Below, one piece after another: positions 1 through 9,500 of a DNA stretch of 64,000 bases; the stretch's first letter is position 1; each line of letters opens with the position of its first letter. Under the pieces are notes generated by a model. That model was not told the origin of the DNA and ran no database searches. It saw only the letters and a list, made by a program, of their open reading frames with translations. Where the stretch lies: the NCBI GenBank assembly GCA_003116995.1, contig BDSL01000118.1:124001-188000 (forward strand). Reading direction: 5' to 3'. A program made the translations under genes and the position numbers. The DNA is from Yamagishiella unicocca. Lineage: Eukaryota > Chlorophyta > Chlorophyceae > Chlamydomonadales > Volvocaceae.

Positions 1-504
1 CTCCCATCGTCCAACACTTGACACCACCTGCCATTACCAGGGACGGCCGTCATGAGCTGATCGCTCGTACCGCTAGGGGATACCGAGTTCCACCGTGCAG
101 GATGACGTAGCAGCCACGTTTCTACGTCAGCGCATTTACCCACTTGGACGCATGACCATTAGACGCTTGACAAACGATTGAAAAATACGGCTAAATCTTC
201 TGATCTCGTAACGCAATGCATCTATAGCAACGATGGCTACCCAGCTATGCAGCTTCCCTGAGAGGACATCCTATACAAGCACCACAATGTCGTGCACCTT
301 GGATGATTGCGATTGCGGCCATTTTGGCGCGGGAGTGCCATTCGACAGGATGCCTTGCCGTACCCTGTCGCCCACCAGTGCCGCGCCGATTGCCCCCCGC
401 CCTTATTTTTACGTTCCACCACGCAGGGATCCTCCGAAACATCATACAGTAGAGTGGCACACTTTTAACCTCACGCACGTATCTTGTATGGACCTCCCGG
501 CACC

Positions 505-861
505 TCAGCACCAGTACAAGGAGCAACGGCCATCGGGTGGCGGGGGCCCCACGATCAGCACAAACACTACTAGAAGGATGATGCTGGCCGCTGTTCCTGC
601 TTTGAGGAAGTCGGCGTTGCTCCAGAGATCTACAAGCACTCGCTCTGCTCGGCGGATGCGATCGCCCTCCTTGCCATTCCAACTGCTCGCCCCGCCGCTG
701 CTCAGCACCCGGCGCGGCGCGGGTGCCTTACGAGGCTCGGCCCTCCCGCCGGTCGTCCTGCGCCCGCTGGTAGTGCTCTTCACCTCCACTTGCGTGCGCA
801 GCTGTCGTTGGAAGCTGTGGAAACGTGTGGAAACGGGCAAGGGACCAGCGCGCAGAGGCAT
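505..861 (-). CDS. small single-span membrane protein, possibly plastid-targeted
   Basis: The reading frame gives about 118 residues from the ATG at 861 to a TGA at 505. The N-terminal 40 residues are rich in Arg, Ser and Thr and poor in acidic residues, like a chloroplast transit peptide. A charged segment containing RIRRAERVLVDLWSN follows, then one hydrophobic helix (AASIILLVVFVLIVG) and a short Cys-containing tail (GPPPPDGRCSLYWC). The helix plus the Pro/Cys tail look selected rather than random, but I cannot name a family. The start is uncertain: TTTCCACAG just inside the frame could be a 3' splice site, and the frame stays open upstream to about 1020 without another ATG. If real, it is probably an organelle membrane protein; this is inference from composition only. 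Confidence 0.45.
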   Translation of the reverse strand: MPLRAGPLPVSTRFHSFQRQLRTQVEVKSTTSGRRTTGGRAEPRKAPAPRRVLSSGGASSWNGKEGDRIRRAERVLVDLWSNADFLKAGTAASIILLVVFVLIVGPPPPDGRCSLYWC

Positions 862-1317
862 TTGGCAACCCGAGAGCAGTAAAACAATAGCGCTCTTCGC
901 CGAATGAAATACGACGCATCTGCATTTAAACGGCCTCAGCCTCGGTCTGGCGCTTCTCAGCGGGTTCGCGCTTCCTACAACGCCATGCGCGTGTGTTGCG
1001 CCGGCCTGACGCGCGCTCACCTCGACCAGGCTCCATCCCAGTCCACAGATGGCCCATCACCACTGTCATCTCTTCTGGCGAAGACTTGAAGCGACCGCGA
1101 CCGTGCAGTTGCAGGCACGACGACTCCAAGAGTCGGCGACTTGAATGCCCCAACCAAGTCGGTTCTAATGCCATTCAGCATATGTGGTTGCGCGCCAGCG
1201 GACAACATTTTACTTTCGGCGTGCGTCGTTGACAGCTTTGTTCCTCAAACAGGGTTCGGATACCAGGGAAATGCGCTTGATGGCCTGAACTTGGCGCCCT
1301 AAAGTGGGAGTCCAATG
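862..1317. other. unassigned intergenic sequence
   Basis: This is the space upstream of the small minus-strand gene and downstream of the unrecognised minus-strand gene. I see no convincing exon, RNA gene or repeat array here. It would contain the promoter of the first gene. Confidence 0.5.
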
Positions 1318-2322
1318 TTAAAACAATAATGACGGTAGACTTTTATCAAGGCAGCTACGAAAAAGAGCGAGCGTACGGCATCGCGGCACACTCGCTCTTT
1401 CCACCCAGGCAGCTGCTAGAGTATTTAAGCGGAGAGTGAGTATTGTCATTCGTGGTGTAAAGTAAGTCCATATCTGCATGATACCGTGGGGACTGAATAA
1501 CGAGACTCGGGCCAACGCGCCAACCTTGGTGCAACACCGGTACGGTTCTTTGGGAACCAACTTCAATGCAATGCGGAGAACGGCAAGCTTGCTGTAATAA
1601 CGAATCCAAGACCATCGACGTAGAGCGGCTTTGTCATCTGTGTTCGCTGAAGAGCGTAGAACTGTATCATCTATAACCACCACCTGCCATCGCTGTCATA
1701 GCTTCATCGTCTAAGCTCCGTCATGGCCTGGATAGTGTTCTCACCTGTAGCACATTACTAAACGTCTGGAACCCCCACTTCCGGGTTTCCATCGTTCCCC
1801 GGCCCCACCCTCCCCCCGCGAACAGCTGGCGTGATGTGAGCCGAAGCAACTCGGCGAAGGCCATGTAGCAGGCTGGGCGTATGCGGGCATCTCCTGGAAC
1901 ATACGAAACGCGTTCAGCCTCCATCGCGCTGAGCCCGCACATGTCCTCCCGTGTCCTCTTAAGCCATGTCCCAATTTGCTTTCACTTCGAACCCTTGAAG
2001 CTCCTTAAAGGGCTATAGGATAGGTAGATACCACAGCTGGGAGTGAGGCAGCAAGCTTTTCCCCGCGGCTCCACAGTACGTCATACTCCGCAAGGACGGC
2101 GCGTCGCACCGAGTCCGTTGCCGCATGCATCATCATCAGCAAGAAGCCACCGTTGCCTGGCGTGAACGGTAGCAGCTGCCGGTGCGAGCGTGCTGGCAGC
2201 GTCCCTCGTCGTTTCTGCATTCTAGCGTCGATGCCCTGTACCGCGGGAGCGGCTGGACGAACCGTGACGGATTGCAGGCGGCCTGCGTCCTCCTGCCGTC
2301 TTTGGGTCTGAACCTCGCTCAT
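1318..2322 (-). CDS. unrecognised protein, three putative exons
   Basis: Three open segments join in frame through plausible splice sites: 2322-2032 (ATG at 2322, donor GTG|GTATCT), 1957-1745 (acceptor TTAAG|AGG, donor CTACAG|GTGAG) and 1683-1318 (acceptor GGCAG|GTGGTG, stop at 1318). All three junctions are phase 0, giving about 289 residues. The composition is diverse rather than low-complexity, for example MMMHAATDSVRRAVLAEYDV and VVVIDDTVLRSSANTDDKAA. I recognise no domain. Codons in the last exon use A/T in third position far more than the conserved genes of this window, which would fit a mobile-element gene or a recent arrival. The last exon may splice again at CACCAAG|GTTGG instead of running to the stop. 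It could also be a chance assembly. Confidence 0.35.
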
Positions 2323-4377
2323 TGGGTCTCGCTCGACGACGTCCCTCACAGGCTGTGTCGATCACGTATTCGTTGTGACTGGACAGGCGTTTGTAACTGG
2401 CGGCTAGCTAGTGCCGCCTGGGCCGCAGTTGGGCTTGCTTGCTTACACCGCGGAAGGCAATCGCCGCCTTGTACTTGGTTTTGCAACGCATAGTTATGCG
2501 GCAAGGTGCAAGTTTTTTGGATAGACATGACGTGTGTTGGCAGCTGACAGGTGACAGTACAGCGCAGTACTCGAAGGATTGGCCATGACAGGACTGACAA
2601 GCGTAATGACTTTTGGAGTAGAAACACGAGATGTCGCGCTGGTGGAATACACTACTCCTGCCTACTCCTGCCGTTCTGGGGCTCAACAGATGTTCATCGT
2701 AGGACGGAGGTCATTCCGGGATTCCATCTGCTACCTTCTGGGTGTGGTCTGGTCAGATCTGTAAAGCCATCGACCTGGAACACCACGTACTTATCACCAC
2801 GCGGTTCCCGTCCTTAGTTGTCCGCAGAGCCGATCCACCCCCCGCGCTGTTCAACAAGGGAGGTCTCCCCGATCCATCCCAGCGTTTCGTGGACTCCACC
2901 CCCATGCGGTTGCTTGTCTTGTTCAACCTGTTTAGCCGCAGCTATTCGTTTCCTGACGCGGCGCGGCATTCCCCCGGCTTCTCGCCGCGTGTGATGGACG
3001 GCCACACATGGTCTGTATACGGTATACCGTGTGTATACGGTCTGTATACGGAATGGGTTGGGGTCGTCTTCCAATGCCCCACCTATGCAAACAGTGACTT
3101 CAAGCTCGGGCGAACCCAGGACAAGAAGAGGGGCCCATGCCCTATGGCAGTAAAAACGGGGTTTACCCCCCCCCCCCCAGTAACCTACCCACCCTCGGTA
3201 GTGGGGGGGGAAAACCCGGGACCCTCCTTGACACTCTTTAACCCCCTCCTTCACCCTCCCTTAAGCCCTCCTTTGAGACAGGGTTCGTTACAGGTTTTAA
3301 CGAAGCCCAGTCAAAAGGAGGGCCTGCTACCACAGCAGCAATCCTTACAAGCTTTTACACCTTCGCCATTCGTTTTTTTAGCGTTTTGTTGGACAAAAAT
3401 TTGACCTGGCTGTTGTGGCCCTTCGTCACCAGGGGTTCACCGACTTTGGCCCGGTTACCTGCAGAGGTGAGGAAGGGGTAACCGGGGCTCACCCAGTGTA
3501 ACCGTAACCCCTGTTTGGACTGCCGTAAGGATGTTTAGGTACTGTATAGTGAGTTGCGAGCCGGGTGCCCTCAGGCAGACTGGATGGCACCACAGGGCAT
3601 CCTGGCGGCGGCAGATTAGGACGCAGGGGATGCTTCCCTGGGCAGCAGGAGAAGGAGAGGGGCAGGAAAGAAATCCGCCTTGCTCGTCCACAACGTTTCC
3701 TCCTTTGCCCTCCACCCTGCGGCAGCACGTTCCACGCTTCTTGGGGAAATTTGTTCAGAACCTGCAGGAGTCTGGTTTCTTCCTCGCCGCTGCTCGCTCT
3801 GCCTCGTGTACTTCTCTCGGGCCAACTGGACATGAGTCGAAGAATTCGTGTCTATTGATCGTCCAGTTAACAATATTAATGAAAGGATGAAAGATGGGAA
3901 ATCGATGGGTGGAAAGGTGAACACGTACTGTGTACGAGATATACAGGTACACGCAGGTACGGGGCGTACAGGTCCCGGTGGCGCGGCGAGTGGGCAACTG
4001 GGCATAGGATTATGCCCAGTTGCTAGGGGAAAATGTGCGTTCCAGTCGTATTATTGGCAAGAAAGCTATGCATTGTGACAGGTACTGCTGGGGAGGAACT
4101 TCAATGCACGTAACCAACAAAGATATTTCCCGAAGCCCGGCGTATCTTGGTTATCAGGTCTAAAATTGACTCAAAGTTTCGCCGGTCGATGGCGAAGTGG
4201 CCCCTACTACGACTAGGAAGTCCCGTTATGGATATCTGTAACGCACGAGCGAGCCACGTAGCCACCCAACTATGACCACCGGCAGACCAACGTGTGTTTC
4301 TCTACTATCTTATGGAAATAACGCAAGCAATTTACCTCGATTGAACTTATAACATATGCTTTGTGTGCTGGCTGGCC
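2323..4377. other. unassigned sequence left of the retrotransposon
   Basis: No conserved coding exon is visible. A 220-codon open frame on the plus strand (2742-3404) runs through homopolymeric C tracts and has no recognisable domain. The stretch contains short GTATACGG repeats (about 3014-3050), C and G homopolymers (3168-3210), and one copy of the dispersed GGACAAGAAGAGGGGCCCATG module (3104-3146) that recurs at 60-63.5 kb. Confidence 0.5.
3104..3146 (+). repeat. dispersed module R6, copy 1
   Basis: The stretch reads GGCGAACCCAGGACAAGAAG followed by AGGGGCCCATGCCCTATG. The same core recurs at 60283-60395, 60916-61078 and 61316-61376 on this strand, and at 61385-61510, 61978-62126 and 63370-63505 on the other, so it marks an interspersed repeat family rather than a local sequence. 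Confidence 0.7.
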
Positions 4378-4382
4378 GCAGG
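4378..4382. repeat. target site duplication, left copy (GCAGG)
   Basis: The five bases GCAGG directly precede the 5' LTR and recur directly after the 3' LTR at 10780-10784. Five-base duplications are usual for Ty3/gypsy integrases. Confidence 0.93.
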
Positions 4383-4565
4383 TGTAAGGCGCGCGTAAGG
4401 CCCTAATGGTCGTACTGCGCTCCGCGTGACATAATGTACACATCACGACTCGATAGTCAACGACTATAAAAGGAAGTCCTCTTTGTGCCTGCTCGGTAGA
4501 CATAACGTTGGGGGATCATCTCCTCCACAGGCCGTATTCTTAGTACGACACTCTTCTTCCTAACA
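4383..4565 (+). repeat. 5' LTR
   Basis: The 183-bp LTR starts TGTAAGG and ends CTAACA (TG...CA termini). Base-by-base reading shows no difference from the 3' LTR. It contains a TATA box (TATAAAAGG, 4465-4473), which should start the genomic RNA within the LTR. Confidence 0.97.
4465..4473 (+). promoter_or_regulatory. TATA box in the 5' LTR
   Basis: TATAAAAGG lies about 100 bp before the LTR end, the expected place for the U3 core promoter. The same box in the 3' LTR (10679-10687) points toward the cyclase gene. Confidence 0.75.
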
Positions 4566-4567
4566 AC

Positions 4568-4585
4568 TGGCATCTGAGACAGGTT
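4568..4585 (+). promoter_or_regulatory. primer-binding site (tRNA not assigned)
   Basis: A TGG followed by CATCTGAGACAGG begins two bases after the 5' LTR, where the tRNA primer complement is expected. I could not match it with confidence to a particular tRNA 3' end. The bases that follow (GGTTCGATC) resemble T-arm complement, so the match might extend into the T arm. Confidence 0.6.
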
Positions 4586-4673
4586 CGATCGCTGGAGGCC
4601 TCTCGGTCTCGCGAAAGAGCTCGGCGCTTAACGCGCTTATTTTTTTTTTTTTTTTCTTTCTCCTCGGCCCACA

Positions 4674-6479
4674 ATGTCGGCCAAAATGGACTGCGATACG
4701 ACGGTACGCAACATGGCGACCCTTCCGCCGCCCAAAGCGCTAAGACGCTCATACCGTAGCATGTACAATGCCTTCCTTGCTATGCCTAGCACTGATTTGC
4801 TACTCGAGCTAGCCTACTCGGCCGGAAAATCCGCCCTGACGAACGTAGATGTCACATTCTACCTCCGCTTGGTCGAAGGGAACCACGACCATCTCCCGGG
4901 ATTAAATTATTCCACCATCCTCCGCCTAAAACGGATTATCCTCTTCCAACGCCTACAGGCTGCGGGCGCATTCCCGGGCGACGTCAACGACGCTGTCGAC
5001 CTGGACTCCATAGAGAATATGGACTTCAGCGAGCTGCTGGACGCAGGTACTAAGATACCATCGCTTAAAGTGCTCCAGCAAACGCAGGCCGATTTTGACG
5101 CCCTGCGCACGCTGACAAACGCCCCGCAAAATGCCGACTCGGAGCCCCAGGTTTTTACCGCACGGGCGATCGACTCACCCAGACCCCCGCCGCCTAACGC
5201 AGATGAGCCGGCAACGGAGAACGTGCCGCCGCCGCCGCCGGCCCAAGTGCCGCCGCCACCGGCCAACGTGCCCATGGACGAGCAGACCAAGCTGCAGGCT
5301 ATGATCCAAGCAGCTGTCCAAGCGGCACTCGCGGCCGTTACCTCGCCTGCGGTCCCGCCAGCGCTGCCCGTACCGGAGCACGCCGCGGCGCCGTTCATGC
5401 AACCAGGACCCGCGCCCACGCCAGCCCCTGCAGTACCTGCACCGGCGGCTCCGGCGGCTCCTGCGCAGGCGTCACCTATCAACACCGTGAGTCTGGGAAC
5501 GGGCGCAACTAGCGCTTATCCGGGTGCTACTCCCACGGGCACTCCTGCGGCACACGCAGCCATAACCACTGGGACCAGCAATACCCATTCGCGTGCGCTG
5601 CGACAGCCGCCTATTTTCTTAGGGCGCAGCAGCAACCAGATCTCGGACCCCGACATTTGGTTTGACACCACTATCCGATACCTGAGGGCCAACAATTGCG
5701 ACCCCATCGAGAGCATGCGATATTACGTGGGCGGTCCGGCTGCTAAATGGTACAGCGGCTTGTGCGAACGGCACGCAGTGCTAGGTGCTCCGCCCCTCTC
5801 AGTAGCAACCATGCGCGCGGATTTCATTCTCCTTTACGGGGACGTTCGCCGCGGCACGCCCCAAGAGGTTCGCCAACGTTTGCACTCTGGCGAGCACCAT
5901 CAGAAGCCTCACGAATCCATTGGCGATTACGCGCAGCGCTTCCGGGAACTAACTCGCGATGATCCCGACATTTCCCAAGTTGACTTGTGCGCCTGGTTCC
6001 TAAACGGAATGCTTGCTCAATTGCAGCGCTCGTGTGCTTCGGATGCCAACGGCAACCCTTGGGCCGCTTTTGACGCCCTGCTTACTTACGCCCACGGCCA
6101 GGAATCGCGCTCACTCATCGGCAAAAAGACCGTCCGCTTTGGCCTCCTCAAAGGAACCGCCCCCGCCCCTCCCAAGCAGGCTGCAAATCGCGGCAATGGC
6201 AACCGCGACCGCCGCCGGAATGGCGGCGACCGCGGCAATGGCCGGAATGGCGGCGACCGCGGCAACGGCCGCAATGGCGAAGACCGCGGCAACGGCCGGT
6301 CTTACCGCCGAACCTCCGAGCGCGAGAAGGAGCGCGAGGACATTAGGCGTGAAAATTTGGCCAAGGCTGGCCTATGTTACCACTGCGGCGCTCCTTTCGG
6401 GAAGGGCCACCGCTGTCAGGAGTCCAAGCGGCAGCGCAGGGACGGTCCGAGCGGTTCCGACGGCGCAGCGGCTAACTAG
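4674..6479 (+). CDS. gag: Gag polyprotein of the retrotransposon
   Basis: The 601-residue Gag forms the virus-like particle and binds the element RNA. Residues about 150-310 are Pro/Ala-rich linker. Residues about 325-470 carry the retrotransposon Gag region (IRYLRANNCDPIESMRYYVG and what follows). A basic Arg/Gly/Asn tract with repeated RGNGRNGGD units precedes a zinc knuckle at 568-581 (CYHCGAPFGKGHRC), spaced C-x2-C-x7-H-x-C as in many plant gypsy elements. The ATG at 4674 follows an oligo(T) run in the leader and is the first good start. The ORF ends in UAG at 6477-6479. The same frame continues open into pol, so this protein is probably both the main product and the N-terminal part of a readthrough Gag-Pol. 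Confidence 0.93.
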   Translation: MSAKMDCDTTVRNMATLPPPKALRRSYRSMYNAFLAMPSTDLLLELAYSAGKSALTNVDVTFYLRLVEGNHDHLPGLNYSTILRLKRIILFQRLQAAGAFPGDVNDAVDLDSIENMDFSELLDAGTKIPSLKVLQQTQADFDALRTLTNAPQNADSEPQVFTARAIDSPRPPPPNADEPATENVPPPPPAQVPPPPANVPMDEQTKLQAMIQAAVQAALAAVTSPAVPPALPVPEHAAAPFMQPGPAPTPAPAVPAPAAPAAPAQASPINTVSLGTGATSAYPGATPTGTPAAHAAITTGTSNTHSRALRQPPIFLGRSSNQISDPDIWFDTTIRYLRANNCDPIESMRYYVGGPAAKWYSGLCERHAVLGAPPLSVATMRADFILLYGDVRRGTPQEVRQRLHSGEHHQKPHESIGDYAQRFRELTRDDPDISQVDLCAWFLNGMLAQLQRSCASDANGNPWAAFDALLTYAHGQESRSLIGKKTVRFGLLKGTAPAPPKQAANRGNGNRDRRRNGGDRGNGRNGGDRGNGRNGEDRGNGRSYRRTSEREKEREDIRRENLAKAGLCYHCGAPFGKGHRCQESKRQRRDGPSGSDGAAAN

Positions 6480-6518
6480 GGGGTTGCCCATGCTGGCATC
6501 ACGGGTTCACAGCATGGG
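6477..6518 (+). promoter_or_regulatory. putative gag UAG readthrough signal: stop codon, 7-nt spacer, 9-bp hairpin
   Basis: UAG (6477-6479) is followed by GGGGTTG and then CCCATGCTG (6487-6495), whose exact reverse complement CAGCATGGG lies at 6510-6518, leaving a 14-nt loop. The codons from 6480 to the pol ATG at 6537 are all open and in the gag frame. A structured element about 8 nt after a UAG between in-frame gag and pol is the arrangement known from gammaretroviral stop-codon suppression. Its use here is inferred. Confidence 0.6.
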
Positions 6519-6536
6519 TTATCCCAGGACACTGAG

Positions 6537-9500
6537 ATGCTAGAGCCTCCTTCCTTGCCTGAATGGCCGGATAAGCCGGTACGTGTGCATCGATCAATTT
6601 TCTTGAAGCTGCAAAAGCTTTCTAAAAGGCAATTTGTATTCGACGCTACGTGTAACGGAACGGAATCGCTCTGCCCTCTGTCGCCACTCCCGTGTACGTC
6701 ATTTCTCACTCACGACGTCGGCAACCACCACGTTTGGGCAAGCCCTCAGTACTCGGAAATTCCGGAGTTCCTCAAACACTATGAAGCCTGCAGAAGCAAG
6801 GCTCCTGACGCAACAAGTGCAGTCTTTTTGGTGCCTAAACGGCCCGACATTCAGCAACTATTCACCTCTCGCCACTGGACCCTGCTTCGTGAATTTGACC
6901 AAGGCTCTCATCTCTTCGCAGTGCGTGAGGCTAACGGCGGCCACTCTGACTTAGGCCCCACCCCCGTTCCCATGCAAGCCTGGTTAAACCCCTGCGGCGT
7001 TCAAGCAAGTTGCTCCTCGCTAAATAGCGATGATTCATCCCTGATACTGCAAATGCGTATTGGCGGCCTAAGAGCCTCAGCCCTGATTGATACAGGTGCC
7101 TCCCACGTCTTGCTATCGCAAGCATTTGTCGAAAAACTCGGCCTCCGCCCTACCGCAAGCCACGTTACTTCGTGTACTTTGGGCGATGGTGCTAACTCAG
7201 TACCACTCCTCGGACAAATTACAATTACTTGTCGTGTCAAAGACTTCCGCTGCGAGCTCAACGCTCTCGTCATACCTCGATTACTCCACGGCTTCGACCT
7301 CATTCTCGGTAGTCAGTGGCTCTCCTCGCATAAAGCGATCCTCGACTTCAACACTGGCTCGTGCACGGTCCGGCGCAACGGCCGCTCCCACAAGCTACTA
7401 AGTACCAACAAGTCCTTGCCGCCATCCATGGCTGCCCTCCGTGCTAAAACTGCACTGGACGCAAACGCGCCCACAACTCCACTCATCTCTTTAAAGCAGT
7501 TTAAACGCCTTCAGAAGAAGGGCAATCGCTGCTTCACGGCGCTCATACAGAGCGACCTCATGGCTCAACTAGCCGCTACCACTGCTACGGAGTCCGCGCA
7601 ACCGGACCCATCACTGGTAAATCCAACAGAGCTTAATGCCCTTCTCGAGTCCTACAAAGACTTGTTTGAGCCGCTAAACCAGCTGCCGCCCGACAGGGAA
7701 GTCGGTCACACAATCCCGCTAATCGAAGGGTCACAACCACCCTACTCGCGGCCTTACAGGCTATCTCCCGTAGAGCAAGATGAGCTAAAACGGCAAATCG
7801 ATGACTTGCTCGCGAAGGGGTTCATTGAGGAATCCAAATCACCGTACGGAGCACCGGTCCTCTTCACACTAAAGAAAGACGGCTCCCTGCGCATGGTTCT
7901 TGATTATCGGAACCTAAACAAAATCACGGTTAAGAACCGATATCCGCTGCCCAACATCACGGATCTGCTTGACAAAATGTCCGGCGCCACATGTTTCTCG
8001 TCACTAGACTTACAGTCTGGCTATCACCAAATCCGCATCTCCGAACAGGACGTGCCTCTCACAAGCTTCGTTACGCCGTTCGGTACCTACCAGTACAAAG
8101 TGCTGTGTTTCGGACTGACAAACGCACCGGCTACGTTCCAAAGGACAATGAACGAAATGCTCCGCCCTTTTATCGGCAAATTTGTCGTCGTTTACCTCGA
8201 CGATATCATGGTCTACAGCAAAACGCCTGAAGAACACAAACGTCACCTAGAAATGGTGCTCAAAACTCTCAAAGAGAGAGAATTCAAAGTACGTTTGGAC
8301 AAATGTTCATTCAACCAGAAGGAAGTAACTTTCCTGGGCCACGTAGTTGGTCGCGACGGCTTAAAAGTCGACCCCCGCAAAGTCTCCACCGTTCAAAACT
8401 GGACCACTCCCTCGGATATCTCCAGCTTACGTGGATTCTTGGGCCTCGCCAACTACTTCCGCAAATTCGTGCAGGGCTACTCGTCCCTCGTCGCCCCCTT
8501 GACCGCTCTCACAGGCCTCAAGCGTCTGCCTGAATGGACCCATCAACACCAAACTGCTTTCGACGGTGTAAAACACGCCTTAACCAACGCACCCGTGCTA
8601 AAATTGCCGGATTTTGAGAAGCCCTTTCAGGTCATCTCCGACGCCAGTATCTATGGTACAGGCGCCGTACTTATGCAGGACGAACATCCTGTCGCTTACA
8701 CCAGCAAGAAGTTCATCCCTGCTGAAGTTAACTACACTACTGAAGAGCAAGAACTGCTTGGAGTGATTAACGCCCTCGAAGAATGGCGCCCTTACTTGGA
8801 AACTGCCCAACAATCTGTCACGTTAATAACTGACCATAACCCTCTTATCTGGTTCGATCAAAAGAAGAACCTTTCGCGTAGGCAAGCGCGCTGGCAGGAA
8901 TACCTCACGCGTTTCCACTACGCCTGGCTTCATCGCCCCGGTCGACTAAATGTCGCCGACCCTATCAGTCGCATACATGCGCCTCCTGTGCCCCAGCTAG
9001 CCACAATGGCTATCCTTTGTGTCGACTACGCACTCTGCCTTCGGGAACCTCCGCCCCCGCCGCCAGGTGCCCCCGCAATTGCCATGTTCACTCCAGGTGT
9101 CGAGCCCTTGTTCGCGAACATGCCAACCCTCGCCGACCGTCTAAGACAGGCGTCCCCTGCGGAACCCGACCCCAGCTGGCACACCGTGTCCAAACACGAA
9201 GGTATTTACTTTAAGGGCAACAAAATTGTTGTACCTGACGCACCTGATGTCAAAAATGATATCTTCTATGCTTACCATGACGCACCACTAGCAGGCCACC
9301 GCGGCTTTGCTCGCACCTTGCAAACCATTTCAGAACGCTTTTGGTGGCCCGGTCTCTACTCGGAGGTCCGCAAGTACGTCACATCCTGTGCTGACTGCCA
9401 ACGCAACAAATCCAGCACACAGAAGCCCGCAGGTCTTTTGCAACCCCTTCCGGTTCCCACGGAGCCTTGGGAGGTCATTACTTGCGATTTCATCACCCAC

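Noticed and set aside
233..907. 224-codon plus-strand open frame at the left edge
   Set aside because: It overlaps the more protein-like minus-strand frame ending in a membrane helix, and its own composition (Arg/Ser/Thr/Pro mix with no domain) looks like a shadow.
2742..3404. 220-codon plus-strand open frame
   Set aside because: It passes through C and G homopolymers and an R6 module, has no domain and no coding-like composition.
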